DNA from: Ornithorhynchus anatinus
Taxonomy: Eukaryota; Chordata; Mammalia; Monotremata; Ornithorhynchidae
Length of the DNA stretch: 64,000 nt
Direction of reading: 5' to 3'
NCBI RefSeq assembly: GCF_004115215.2
Contig: NC_041748.1
Coordinates: 17,288,337 to 17,352,336, forward strand
Each line of letters opens with the position of its first letter. Positions within the stretch are counted from its first letter, which is position 1. Under the pieces are notes generated by a model. That model saw only the letters and a list, made by a program, of their open reading frames with translations, was not told the origin of the DNA and did no database searches. Both the position numbers and the translations under genes were made by a program. Positions 1-8,700 of this stretch are shown here, one piece after another.

Positions 1-423
1 ACACAGAGAGCCTCACCCCGAGGCACCGCACTGCCCTGGTCTTCCCTAGTAGCCGGCCTGGCTGGTTGCTGGGACCCATAATTATGGTCAGAGTGTGGAT
101 TCCTGGGTGTTCTCATGGCCTGGCCCGATCACATGACCGGACCCAACGACGAGCACCGCCAAAACATTCTGCTCCTCCCATAATCTGTGGCCCGGAGAGG
201 AGGCTTTCCCCTCTCAAGAAAATTCAGACCCTCACACACCGTCCCATCCATATACACTCACATCTCCTCTCCCATTCCTTAAGCTTCCCTAACACACACA
301 CAAGCATCTGAAACACAAGCATATGCATGCACACAAACACACCTACAGATGTAAAGACACATCCCTCCCGCCCAAACACACACACAGAGTCACATGTGTA
401 TATGTGACTCTGAGAAGCACATG
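1..423. other. Unique left edge with CA-rich stretch
   Basis: No gene or known repeat is recognised in the first 220 bases. From about 225 to 400 the sequence becomes rich in CA/ACAC steps. A perfect 10-base inverted repeat lies at 386-411, just before the first SINE. Confidence 0.5.
386..411. repeat. Perfect inverted repeat, 10-bp arms
   Basis: AGAGTCACAT (386-395) and ATGTGACTCT (402-411) are exact reverse complements around a six-base loop. It sits directly upstream of the Mon-1 copy starting near 424. A function is not evident; a short hairpin next to CA repeats can arise by chance or by repeat slippage. Confidence 0.7.
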
Positions 424-700
424 AGAAGCAGCATAGTTTAGTGAGAAGCAGCGTGGCTTAGTGGAAAGATGCTTGGGAGTCAGAGGTCGTGGGTTCTAAT
501 GCCAGCTCTGCCATTTGTCAGCTGTGTGACTTTGGGCAAGTCACTTAAGTTCTCTGGGCCTCAGTTACCTTACCTCATTTGTAAAATGGGGATTAAGCCT
601 GTGAGCCCCACCTGGGACAACTCGATAACCTTGTATCTGCCCCAGTGCTTAGAACAGTGCTTGGCACATAGTAAGCTCTAAACAGAGACCATCATCATCA
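424..700 (+). repeat. Mon-1 SINE
   Basis: Shows the Mon-1 layout: a GAAGCAGCGTGGCTTAGTGG head with a tRNA-like B box, the CORE segment (TGACTTTGGGCAAGTCACTT, then CTCAGTTACC and GTAAAATGGGG), and the L2-like tail CAGTGCTTAGAACAGTGC. A partial head duplication (GAAGCAGCATAGTTTAGTG) precedes the full head. Confidence 0.9.
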
Positions 701-812
701 TGTGGGCACCTGCCTAAGGCATACTCCCTGCCTGTCAGCGCCCTCCCTTCCTGAGTCCCTGGATAACCCACCCCCACACACATCTTCTGCCGGCTTCTGC
801 CCCTATCCCGGG

Positions 813-1075
813 GAAGCAGCCTAGTGGACATACCCTGGACCCTGGGAGTCAGAAGGACCTGGGTTCTAATCCTGGCCCCGCCACTTGTGCGCTACGTGAC
901 CTTTAGGCAAGTCACTTCACTTCTCTGAGCTTCAGTTACCTCACAGGAAGATTAAGACTACGAGCCTCCTGTGGACCACAGATTGGGTCTAAGATGATGA
1001 ATGTGTATCTACCCAGCACTTAGAAAAGTGCTTGGCGCATAGCAAGCGCTTTACAAATACTATTATCATTATCCC
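813..1075 (+). repeat. Mon-1 SINE
   Basis: A full-length but diverged copy: head at 813, CORE segment near 895-950, tail CGCTTTACAAATACTATTAT at the end. It is separated from the previous copy by about 110 bp of unique sequence. Confidence 0.88.
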
Positions 1076-1138
1076 AGATTTGGGGGTCTCAGCTTTTGCC
1101 CAACTTTCCCTCCCCTGGCCTCCGACCCTTCGTTAACC

Positions 1139-1440
1139 CCCCCCCCCCCCCACCACCTCTTTTGCACTGGTATCACGAGAGTGGGGGCAGCCGTCCCTTC
1201 ACCCTCAAACAGAGTTGGCCTTTGGGAAATCCCTCCCCAGCAAAATAGAAGGTCACAAGAGGACACGCGTGTGCATACATACACACACACACCACATATA
1301 TACACACACACCCTCTCTGCTATAAAGGCACACACAGTTGACATGCCCCGTGGAAAAAACGGCACCCAACCCTGAACCCCCTCCTCCTATCATACTCCCC
1401 ATCCTCTTCTCCGGCAAAAGTATTTTCTCCCTACCACCCA
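1139..1440. other. Poly-C run, CA repeat and unique sequence
   Basis: A run of about 14 C lies at 1138-1151. A CA/TA microsatellite spans roughly 1264-1320. The rest is unique sequence without a recognisable exon; frames open across it are low-complexity. Confidence 0.5.
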
Positions 1441-1544
1441 CGGTATTCCAGGGAAGGGGAGAGGATGAGGGACTGGGGAACTGGGGAATGCCATTCCATT
1501 GTCTCCCCAGAGCTGCTCGCCCCGGGAATTGGGACAACCACACC

Positions 1545-2160
1545 AGGAAGGTTTCTGGGATGGAGAAAGTTGGAGGGGGGGTCTGGAGAAGGGGTGGGGA
1601 GAGCTGGAGAAGAGAACGGAGGAGATGGGGAAGGGATGAGGGGAAGTTGGGGAAGTGGGTCGGGGAGCTGGAGAAGGGAGGGAGTCGGAGAAAGGAAGGA
1701 GGGAGCTGGGGAAGTGGGGAGAGGTGGAAAGTTGAGGGAGGGAGCTGGGGAAGTGGGGAAAGTAATCATGTTATTACTACTACTAATAATGATGATGATG
1801 GCTTTTGTTAAGCACTTACTAAGGGAGGTGGGAAGTTGGAGGAGGCAAGGAGGAAGGGAGAGAGCTAGAAATAATGATAATAATAACAACGGTAATAATA
1901 ATGACATTTATATGCACCTACTAAGGGAGGTGGGGGGTTAGAAGAGACAGGGATGGAAGGAGGGAGCTGGGAAAGTGGGCAGAGCTGGAAATAATAAGAA
2001 GAAGAGGAATGGGAATTGTTAAGAGCTTACTAAGAGAGGTGGGGAGTTGCAGGAGTCAGGGATGGAGGGAGGGATCCGGGGAAGTGGGGAGAGCTGGAAA
2101 AGGGAAGTGGGGAGTTAGAGGAGGCAGGAAGGGGAATCTGGGGGGGAAGTAGGGAAATGG
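1545..2160. repeat. Purine-rich higher-order minisatellite containing SINE-tail fragments
   Basis: The short GA-rich motif GGGAGCTGGGGAAGTGGGG is repeated many times. From 1765 onward the units also contain a fragment of a Mon-1/MIR tail (AATAAT runs, then TTGTTAAG.. and TTACTAAGGGAGGTGG). That fragment recurs near 1817, 1918 and 2027, a period of about 100-110 bp, so a SINE piece seems to have been swept into the tandem amplification. Confidence 0.7.
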
Positions 2161-2556
2161 GGGAGGGGGAGTCCGGCTGTGGCCCCCAGAGCTGGGCTTC
2201 AGGACGAAGAAGGGGAGGGAAAGGAAGGAGGCGGAAGAGGGGGCAGTCGGTTGGACCCAGAAGGACCCAGGAGGACAGAAAGTCTAGGAGGGAGCGCTCC
2301 GGACTCCCCCCTAAAGGGCGACGTTCCTGGGGAGGGGGCAGAGGTCCCAGGGTCCGGACCCCCCGCCCCCAGGGACCCAGCAGCCCCCTGCACCTGTCCT
2401 GGGGGATGGGGACTCCGGGCCCCTAAAGGCTCCAGGATCTCGAGGTCCCCCTCCTCGTCTCCCCCATCCTGGACTTCCCCCAGCCCCATCCCAGGCCCAT
2501 CCCAGGGAGGAGTCTGTGAGTGGGGAGGTGGGGGGGGAAGGTCCTGCGGGACTCAC
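2161..2556. other. Intron 1 (5' part) of the MMP11-like gene; GC-rich
   Basis: GC-rich sequence immediately 3' of the minus-strand exon at 2557-2655. Long frames are open on both strands because of composition. I looked for a second MMP11 exon (propeptide cysteine switch PRCGVPD) on the minus strand and did not find one, so it must lie left of the window. Confidence 0.45.
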
Positions 2557-2655
2557 CGGGGTCTGGGCCGGGGTCCCTAGCAGGGGTGGCACAGGCAGCA
2601 ACAGCAGGAAATGCAGGAAAGGCAGGAAAGCTGCCGGGAGCCGGGATAGAGCCAT
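2557..2655 (-). CDS. MMP11: First coding exon of a secreted protein, probably MMP11 (stromelysin-3), partial
   Basis: Reading leftwards from ATG at 2655, 33 codons encode a classic signal peptide: a short N-region (MALSRLP), a hydrophobic core (FLPFLHFLLLLPVPPLLG) and a small-residue cleavage zone (TPAQTP). The exon ends in phase 0 at a consensus donor CCG|GTGAGT (GT at 2556-2555). A TATA box lies about 80 bp upstream. In placental mammals MMP11 is head-to-head with CHCHD10, exactly the position and orientation seen here, and MMP11 also opens with a leucine-rich signal exon. MMP11 is a furin-activated secreted matrix metalloproteinase. Nothing of the catalytic domain is in the window, so the name rests on synteny plus the signal peptide; another secreted protein is possible. 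Confidence 0.55.
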
Positions 2656-2735
2656 CCCTGGGCCTTGGGGCCTGGGGGAGGGGGGGGGAAGGGGCTCGAC
2701 GGCCTCTGGACCCAGGCCCCCGGCCAGCCGGCCCC

Positions 2736-2741
2736 TTTATA
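2736..2741 (-). promoter_or_regulatory. TATA box of the MMP11-like gene
   Basis: On the minus strand the sequence reads GGGTATAAAGGGGC, a strong TATA element. It predicts transcription starting near 2705-2710, leaving a 5' UTR of about 50 bases before the ATG at 2655. It is the only good TATA next to this signal-peptide exon. Confidence 0.7.
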
Positions 2742-3185
2742 CCCTCCCTCCCTCCTCCGTCCCTCCCCTTCTCCTCCTCCTCCTTCTTCCCTCTGTCCCA
2801 CCTCCTGCCCTCCCTCTCCCCTCCTCCTCCTCCTCCCCTCTTCCTTCCATGGCTCTTCCCTCTCCCCTCCAGCCTCTCCTTTCTCCGGCCCTCCTCTTTC
2901 TCTGATCCCTCCCCTCCCTTAGGATCCTCCCTTAGGATCCTCCCTCTCCCCTTTTGTTCTCGCTCTGCCTGGCCCCAGGGTCAGGGGGGAGCTCTGCCCT
3001 GCTGCATCTTCTGGGGGAATTTTGGGGGGTGGTCGCTTTCCGGGGGTAGGTGGCGAGGGGCGATTGAGGTGGGGGGTAATGGCCTGGGGCAGGTGAAAGG
3101 TCTTGGGATCCTGGAATCAGGTTACACCTCTCCCATCCACGGCCCCTCTGCCCCTGACCTCAGTTGGGAGTTTTGAACAATTCAA
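2742..3185. other. Pyrimidine-rich and unique upstream region
   Basis: A C/T-rich tract with many CTCCTCC steps spans roughly 2742-2960, upstream of the MMP11-like TATA box. Unique sequence follows to 3185. No gene is seen. Confidence 0.5.
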
Positions 3186-3194
3186 AATAATAAT

Positions 3195-3665
3195 AATAAT
3201 ACTAGTACTTAATGGCATTTGTTAAACGCCTCCCCCACTTGTCTGCTGGGAGACCTTGGGCGAGTCACTTTACTTCTCTGGGCCTCAGCTCCCTCATCTG
3301 TAAAATGGAGATTAAGACGGGGAGCCCCACCTGGGACAGGGACTGCGTCCCCCCCTGATTTGCTTGTATCTACCCCAGCGCACAGAACAGTTCCTGGCAC
3401 GTAGTAAGCACTTAATGAGAAGCAGCGTGGCTCAGTGGCAAGACCCCGAGCTTGGGAGTCAGAGGTCATGGGTTCGAATCCGGACTCTGCCACCTGTCAG
3501 CTGGGTGACTGTGGGCGAGTCACTTCATTTCTCTGGGCCTCCGTTCCCTCATCTGTAAAGTGGGGATGAAGACTGTGAGCCTCATGTGGGACAATCTGAT
3601 TACCCTGTATCTACCCCAGCGCTTAGAAGAGTGCTCTGCACAAATAACAACATTATTATTGTTAT
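3195..3665 (+). repeat. Two tandem Mon-1 SINEs
   Basis: A copy lacking most of its head (3195-3415, CORE segment at 3240-3310) is followed directly by a complete copy (3416-3665) starting GAGAAGCAGCGTGGCTCAGT and ending near CAAATAACAACATTATT. Confidence 0.88.
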
Positions 3666-3855
3666 TATTAATGAATACCATCTTTATTATTACTATTATT
3701 GATTAATACTATTATTATTATTATTATATTACAGTCACGCAGCCACGGTACAAGGGAGAGAAGGGAGGGAATGAGGTTTCCCGCAGTCTCGTGGCGCCCC
3801 CTCGTGGAACGATGGGAAATCAATTGGCCACAGGACACCCTGCCCAGGTGCTTGG

Positions 3856-4245
3856 CCATCAATCAATCAGTCGATCAATCGAATTGAACGCTTATTGGGC
3901 ACAGACCCCTGTACTAAGCGCTGGGGAGAGTACATTCATACTGTACTCTGTTATATTTTTCTACTGTGCTCGCCCAAGCACTTCGAAGAAAAGCAACGTG
4001 GCACAGTGGAAAGAGCCCGGGTTTGGGAGTCAGAGGTCGTGGGTTCTAATCCCGCCCCCGCCTCTTGTCAGCTGTGTGACTTTGGGCCAGCCACTTCACT
4101 TCTCTGGACCTCAGTGACCTCCTCTGTACAATGGGGATGAAGCCGGGGAGCCCCTCCTGGGACAACCTGATGACCTCGTATCCACCTCAGTGCTTAGAAG
4201 AGTGCTTGGGACATAAGAAGCGCTTAACAAATACCATCATTATTA
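3856..4245 (+). repeat. L2 3' end (antisense) followed by Mon-1 SINE
   Basis: Bases 3856-3975 match the reverse complement of the L2 3' end (GTACTAAGCGCTGGGGAGAG with AATCAATCAGTC-type start). A near full-length Mon-1 in plus orientation follows at 3980-4245. Confidence 0.85.
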
Positions 4246-4446
4246 ATACTGAGGGCTCACTTCCTCCAGGAGGCCTTCCCAGACTGAGCCCTCCCTTTCC
4301 CTCTGCCCTTTCTTCCCTCCCCATTCCCCCTACTCGCCCCTCTGCTCTTCCCCCTTCCCCTCCCCACAGCACTTGTGCACATTTGTATATATTATTTATT
4401 CTTCCATTTATTTTATTAATGATGCGTCTATATCTATGATTCTATT

Positions 4447-4706
4447 AGGGAAGCGCGGCTTAGTGGAAAGAGGCCGGGCCTGGGAGCCAGAGGTTGTGGG
4501 TTCTAATCCCGGCTCTGCCGCTTGTCTGCTGTGTGACCTTGGGCAAGTCACTTCACTTCTCTGGACCTCAGTGACCTCATCGGGAAAGATGGGGATTAAA
4601 AAATGTGAGGCCCACGTGGGACAATCTACTGACCCTGTATCTGCCCCAGCGCTTAGAACAGTGCTCTGCACCTAGTAAGCGCTTAACAAATACCATTATT
4701 ATGATT
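4447..4706 (+). repeat. Mon-1 SINE (first nested copy)
   Basis: Complete copy from GGGAAGCGCGGCTTAGTGG to ACAAATACCATTATTATG, inserted in the L2 3' UTR. Confidence 0.9.
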
Positions 4707-4740
4707 ATTTATTTATTTTGATGGTATTGATACCTGTCTA

Positions 4741-5008
4741 GAGAAGCAGCATGGCTCAGTGGAAAGAGCACGGGCTTTGGAGTCAGAGGTCATGGGTTCG
4801 AATCCTGCCTCTGCCACTTGTCAGATGTGTGACTGTGGGCAAGTCACTTCACTTCTCTGGGCCTCAGTTCCCTCATCTGTAAAATGGGGATGAAGACTGT
4901 GAGCCCCACGTGGGACAACCTGATTCCCTTGTGTCTACCCCAGCGCTTGAACAGTGCTCTGCACATAGTAAGCGCTTAACAAATACCAACATTATTATTA
5001 TTATTATT
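4741..5008 (+). repeat. Mon-1 SINE (second nested copy)
   Basis: Complete and close to the consensus of the other copies in this window, with a good B box (GGTTCGAATCC) and an (ATT)n end, which suggests a fairly young insertion. Confidence 0.9.
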
Positions 5009-5178
5009 GTCTACTGGTTTTGTTGTCTGTCTCCCCCGTTTAGACTGTGAGCCAGCTGTTGGGCAGGGATTCTCTATCTGTTGCCCAGTTGTCCATTCCA
5101 AGCGCTTAGTCCAGTGCCCTGCCCACAGTAAGCGCTCAATAAGTACGATTGAATGAATGAATGAATGAGACGGGGCGG

Positions 5179-5620
5179 AGCATGCGCACTGGGGGCGGGT
5201 CCTCCCCTGACCACGCCCCCTGGGGGGGTAGCGAGTGGAATCGAGGGAGGGGAGCGCGCGTGCGCGGGGGGCGCGTCCTGCCGTGGCCACGCCCCCTGAA
5301 GAGGGCGAGCGGGGGGAGTCGGGGGGGCACGGGGTGCACGCGCGGGGCGGGTCACAGGATGGCCCCGCCCTCTGAGGGGGGGCTGAAGTGTGGCGATGGG
5401 GGCATAGTGCGCAAGCGCGGGGGCGTGTCACAGGATGGCCCCGCCCTCTGAGGGGGGCTGAAGTGTGGAGATGGGGCGGAATGCGCACGCGCGAGGGGCG
5501 TATCACAGGATGGCCCCGCCCCCTGGGGGGACGGTCGGAGTCTGAGCAGGGGCGCGCGCATGCGCACAACTGGAGGCGTGTCCCCCGATGGCCCCGCCCC
5601 CTTGAGGTCACGTGGGTGGA
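5179..5620 (+). promoter_or_regulatory. CHCHD10 promoter minisatellite, six ~75-bp units with NRF1-like and GC boxes
   Basis: Six diverged tandem units start near 5181, 5256, 5336, 5408, 5481 and 5556. Each carries an NRF1-type GC palindrome (CATGCGCAC, GCGTGCGCG, TGCACGCGCG, TGCGCAAGCGC, TGCGCACGCGC, and GCGCATGCGCAC near 5556-5567) followed 25-35 bp later by a GC/GT box (CCACGCCCCC or GGCCCCGCCC). A CACGTG E-box (5609-5614) closes the array. NRF1 and Sp-family factors are the usual drivers of nuclear genes for mitochondrial proteins, which suits CHCHD10. The last unit lies about 150 bp upstream of the ATG. Confidence 0.7.
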
Positions 5621-5703
5621 GGCCCGGCCTTCCCTCAGAGCGACCGGGCGCCGTCGCCATTCACGCCGACTCCGTCACCGTCGTCGCCGCCGCCACCGCC
5701 GCT

Positions 5704-5757
5704 CTCCTCGTCCTCCTCGTCCTCCTCGCCCTCCTCGCCCTCCTCGCCCTCCTCGCC
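5704..5757 (+). repeat. 9-bp tandem repeat in the CHCHD10 5' UTR
   Basis: The motif CCTCCTCGC/CCTCCTCGT is repeated about six times and ends four bases before the CHCHD10 ATG. It makes the leader strongly pyrimidine-rich and is likely to be length-variable. Confidence 0.75.
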
Positions 5758-5760
5758 ATC

Positions 5761-8700
5761 ATGCCCCGGGGGAGCCGCAGCGCCGCCGCCCGGCAGCCCA
5801 GGTGACCGCCCCGTCCACCCTCCCGCCCGCAAGGTCGTTGCCATGGTGACCTTGGGAACCGCCGCCGCCATCTTGCCGCCTTCGAGGTCCCCCCCCCCCT
5901 TGATGATGATGATAATAATGTTGGTATGAAGCTCTTACTGTGTGCAGAGCGCTGTTCTAAGCGCAGGGGGAGATCCAGGGTCATCAGGTGGTCCCTCGTG
6001 AGGCTCCCAGTCTGCACCCCCATTTGACAGGTGAGGAAACTGAGGCCCAGAGAAGTGACTCGACCAAGGTCACACAGCAGATAAGTGGCAGAGCTGGGAT
6101 GATGGGAGTCGCCTTTGCTAAGCGCCGATTAGGTGCCAAGCACTGCTGTAAGCGCTGGGTTGGATCCAAGGTCATCAGGTTGTCCCACCTAGGGCTCCCT
6201 GTCTGCGTCCCCATTTGACAGCTGAGGAAACTGAGGCCCAGAGAAGTGACTCGACCAAAGTCACACGGCTGAGGGATAATAATAAATAATGGTGGTGTTG
6301 GTTAAGCGCCGACGAGGTGCGAAGCACTGCTCTTAGCGCTGGGATAGATACAGGGTCATTAGTTGTCCCACTTAGGGCTCCCTGTCTGCATCCCCATTTG
6401 ACAGAGGAGGGAACTGAGGCCCAGGGAAGTCACTCGCCCAAGGTCACATAGCTGAGGGATGATAATAAATAGCTATAATAAATAACCTCGGTATTTGTTA
6501 AGCGCTTACTAGGTGCCAAGCACTGTTCTAAGCGCTGGAGTGGATGTAAGGTCATCGGGTGGGCCCCCGGGGGGCTCCCAGTCTTCATCCCCATTTTCCA
6601 GATGACGTCACTGAGGCCCGGAGAAGTGAAGTGGCTTGCCCAAGGTCACGCAGTTGACAAGTGCCAGCGCTTAGAACAGTGCTCTGCACATAGTAAGCGC
6701 TTAACAAATACCAACATTATTATTAAGTGGCGGAGGCAGGATTAGAACCCACGACCTCTGACTCCCAAGCCCGGGCTCTTCTCCCCCGCTCCAAGGCAGG
6801 CTCACACCCCATCCTATTCATTCACAGGAGCAATCATCACTACGGTACTCGAGGGGCGCTCACTAGGTGGCTGGCACTGTAATAATAATGATAATGATGG
6901 TATCTGTTGAGCGCTTACTCTGGGCCAAGCACTGTTCTAAGTGGGATTAGAACCCAGGTCCTCTGACTCCCAGGCCCGGGTTCTCTCACTTCATTCGGCT
7001 GGATACAGTTCCTGTCCTACGTGGGCCTCCCAGACGAAGCGGGAGGGAGAACGGGGATCGAATTCCCAATTTTCAGCTGAGGAAACTAGACACGGAATAG
7101 GTGACGTGCCCAAGGTCACCCAGCAGGGAAGTGGTGGTGCATTAGAACCCGGGTCATCCGGCTCCCAATCCCTTGCTATATCCACAAAGCCTCGTTGCGT
7201 TTAGCACAATGCTTGGCCCAGAGTAAGCGTTTAACAAATACCGCCCTGAGGGTGACCATGGTCAGGGTCATCTTGGGCCTTTACTACCAACTCTGCTCTA
7301 TCGTATTCTCCCAAACACCCTATTCTGCATGCAGTAAGGTCACAGTAAAGCCTAGGAGTCCTGGGTTCTAATTCCACCTCCACCACTAACCTATGTGACC
7401 TTCTCCGGGCCTCGGTCCCCTCGTCTGCACAATGGGGATTCAATACCTTTTCCTCCTCCGACTTGGATCGGGAGGCCCGTTGGGGACCTGATGATTTTGA
7501 ATATACCCCGGTGTCTACTACAGTGCTTGGTACATAATAAGCGCTGAACAAATACCACAATAATAATAGCAATTAATTGGATGGATGGAGAAGCGAGAGG
7601 GTGGCCCCACGTTTTCCCCCGGTCCTGGACCTAAGGACGTCCTCTTGTGTTTTCTCCCCAGCCGCTCATTCCAGTCCCCCGCCCAGCCCCCCGCCCACCC
7701 CCCGCCCACAGCCGTGGCCGCCCCCGCGGCCCCGTCGGGGCAGCCCGGGCTGATGGCCCAGATGGCCTCCACGGCCGCGGGGGTGGCCGTCGGGTCCGCC
7801 GTGGGCCACGTAGTGGGCAGCGCCCTGACCGGAGCCTTGGGCGGAGGGAGCAGCTCCGAGCCGGCCCAGCCGACCGGCCCCGCACAGGTAAGCGACTTTG
7901 CCTCGCCCTCGGTCCGGTCGCGGGGTCCAGTCCGAGGCCGGAGGAGCCCTGCCCCTCTGACCCGGACGGACACCGGTGTTGGCCTTGGCTTTTAGCCAGG
8001 GTACAGTTGCGACACACGGGTCAGTTGCCCGTCCCGTTTGCCCTTGGAAGGTTGGGGCTAGAGACTCAATATAGGAGTTGAGTTCTAGCTCCCATGTCTC
8101 ACATGTCAGTGAGAATAACTTCCTTCTCCCTATATCACACAGGTTTTTATTTAGATTAACGTCCGTCTCCCCCTCCCCCCCCCCCCCCCGGGACCGTAAA
8201 CTCGTGGAGAGTGGGGAACGTGTCTGCCAACTCTGTTATTTTGTGCCAACTCTATTGTGTGGGACTCTCCCAAGTGCTTAGTCCAGTGCTCCGCACCCAG
8301 GAAGCACTCAATAAATACCATTGATGAGAGTAATAATCCTCTGTCCCGCTCCCCCGCCCTATCCCGGTTGGCTGATCGCCCAGGTGGAGCTTTGCTGGTA
8401 GGAGCGGGGCAGGGTGGTCAGTGTTCAAGGGACCCCCTCACACACCCACACACACCTCCCCGAGATACGCTGCCTCCCCTCTCTTCCCCGCCATCCCCTT
8501 CCCTGCTTCGGGGTGCAAAGGAGGATGAGTGCAAGGGCAGCAGGCCTCAGCGCTTAGTACAGTGCCTGGCACTGGCTTAACAAATGCCATAATTATTAAA
8601 GCTGGGCACCACGAGAAGGGGAAGGAGTCAGGTGGTTTTCTGCTGCGGCCACGAAGGCACAAACCCCTGCCGGGGTCGGAACCCTTTCCTTAACGTCGCT

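Larger units (their letters stand above)
4243..5169 (+). mobile_element. L2 LINE 3' end split by two nested Mon-1 SINEs
   Basis: Three L2 pieces at 4243-4446, about 4707-4740 and about 5009-5169 are in order and read as one L2 3' end when compared with the uninterrupted copy at 21340-21630: a CTCCAGGAGGCCTTCCCAGA segment, then TTAATGATGCGTCTATA, then TTGTTGTCTGTCTCCCCC, ending in (TGAA)n. Two Mon-1 copies (4447-4706 and 4741-5008) interrupt it, both in the same orientation as the L2. Confidence 0.85.

Noticed and set aside
1431-1941. Overlapping 150-codon frames on both strands
   Set aside because: Low-complexity products of the GA-rich minisatellite.
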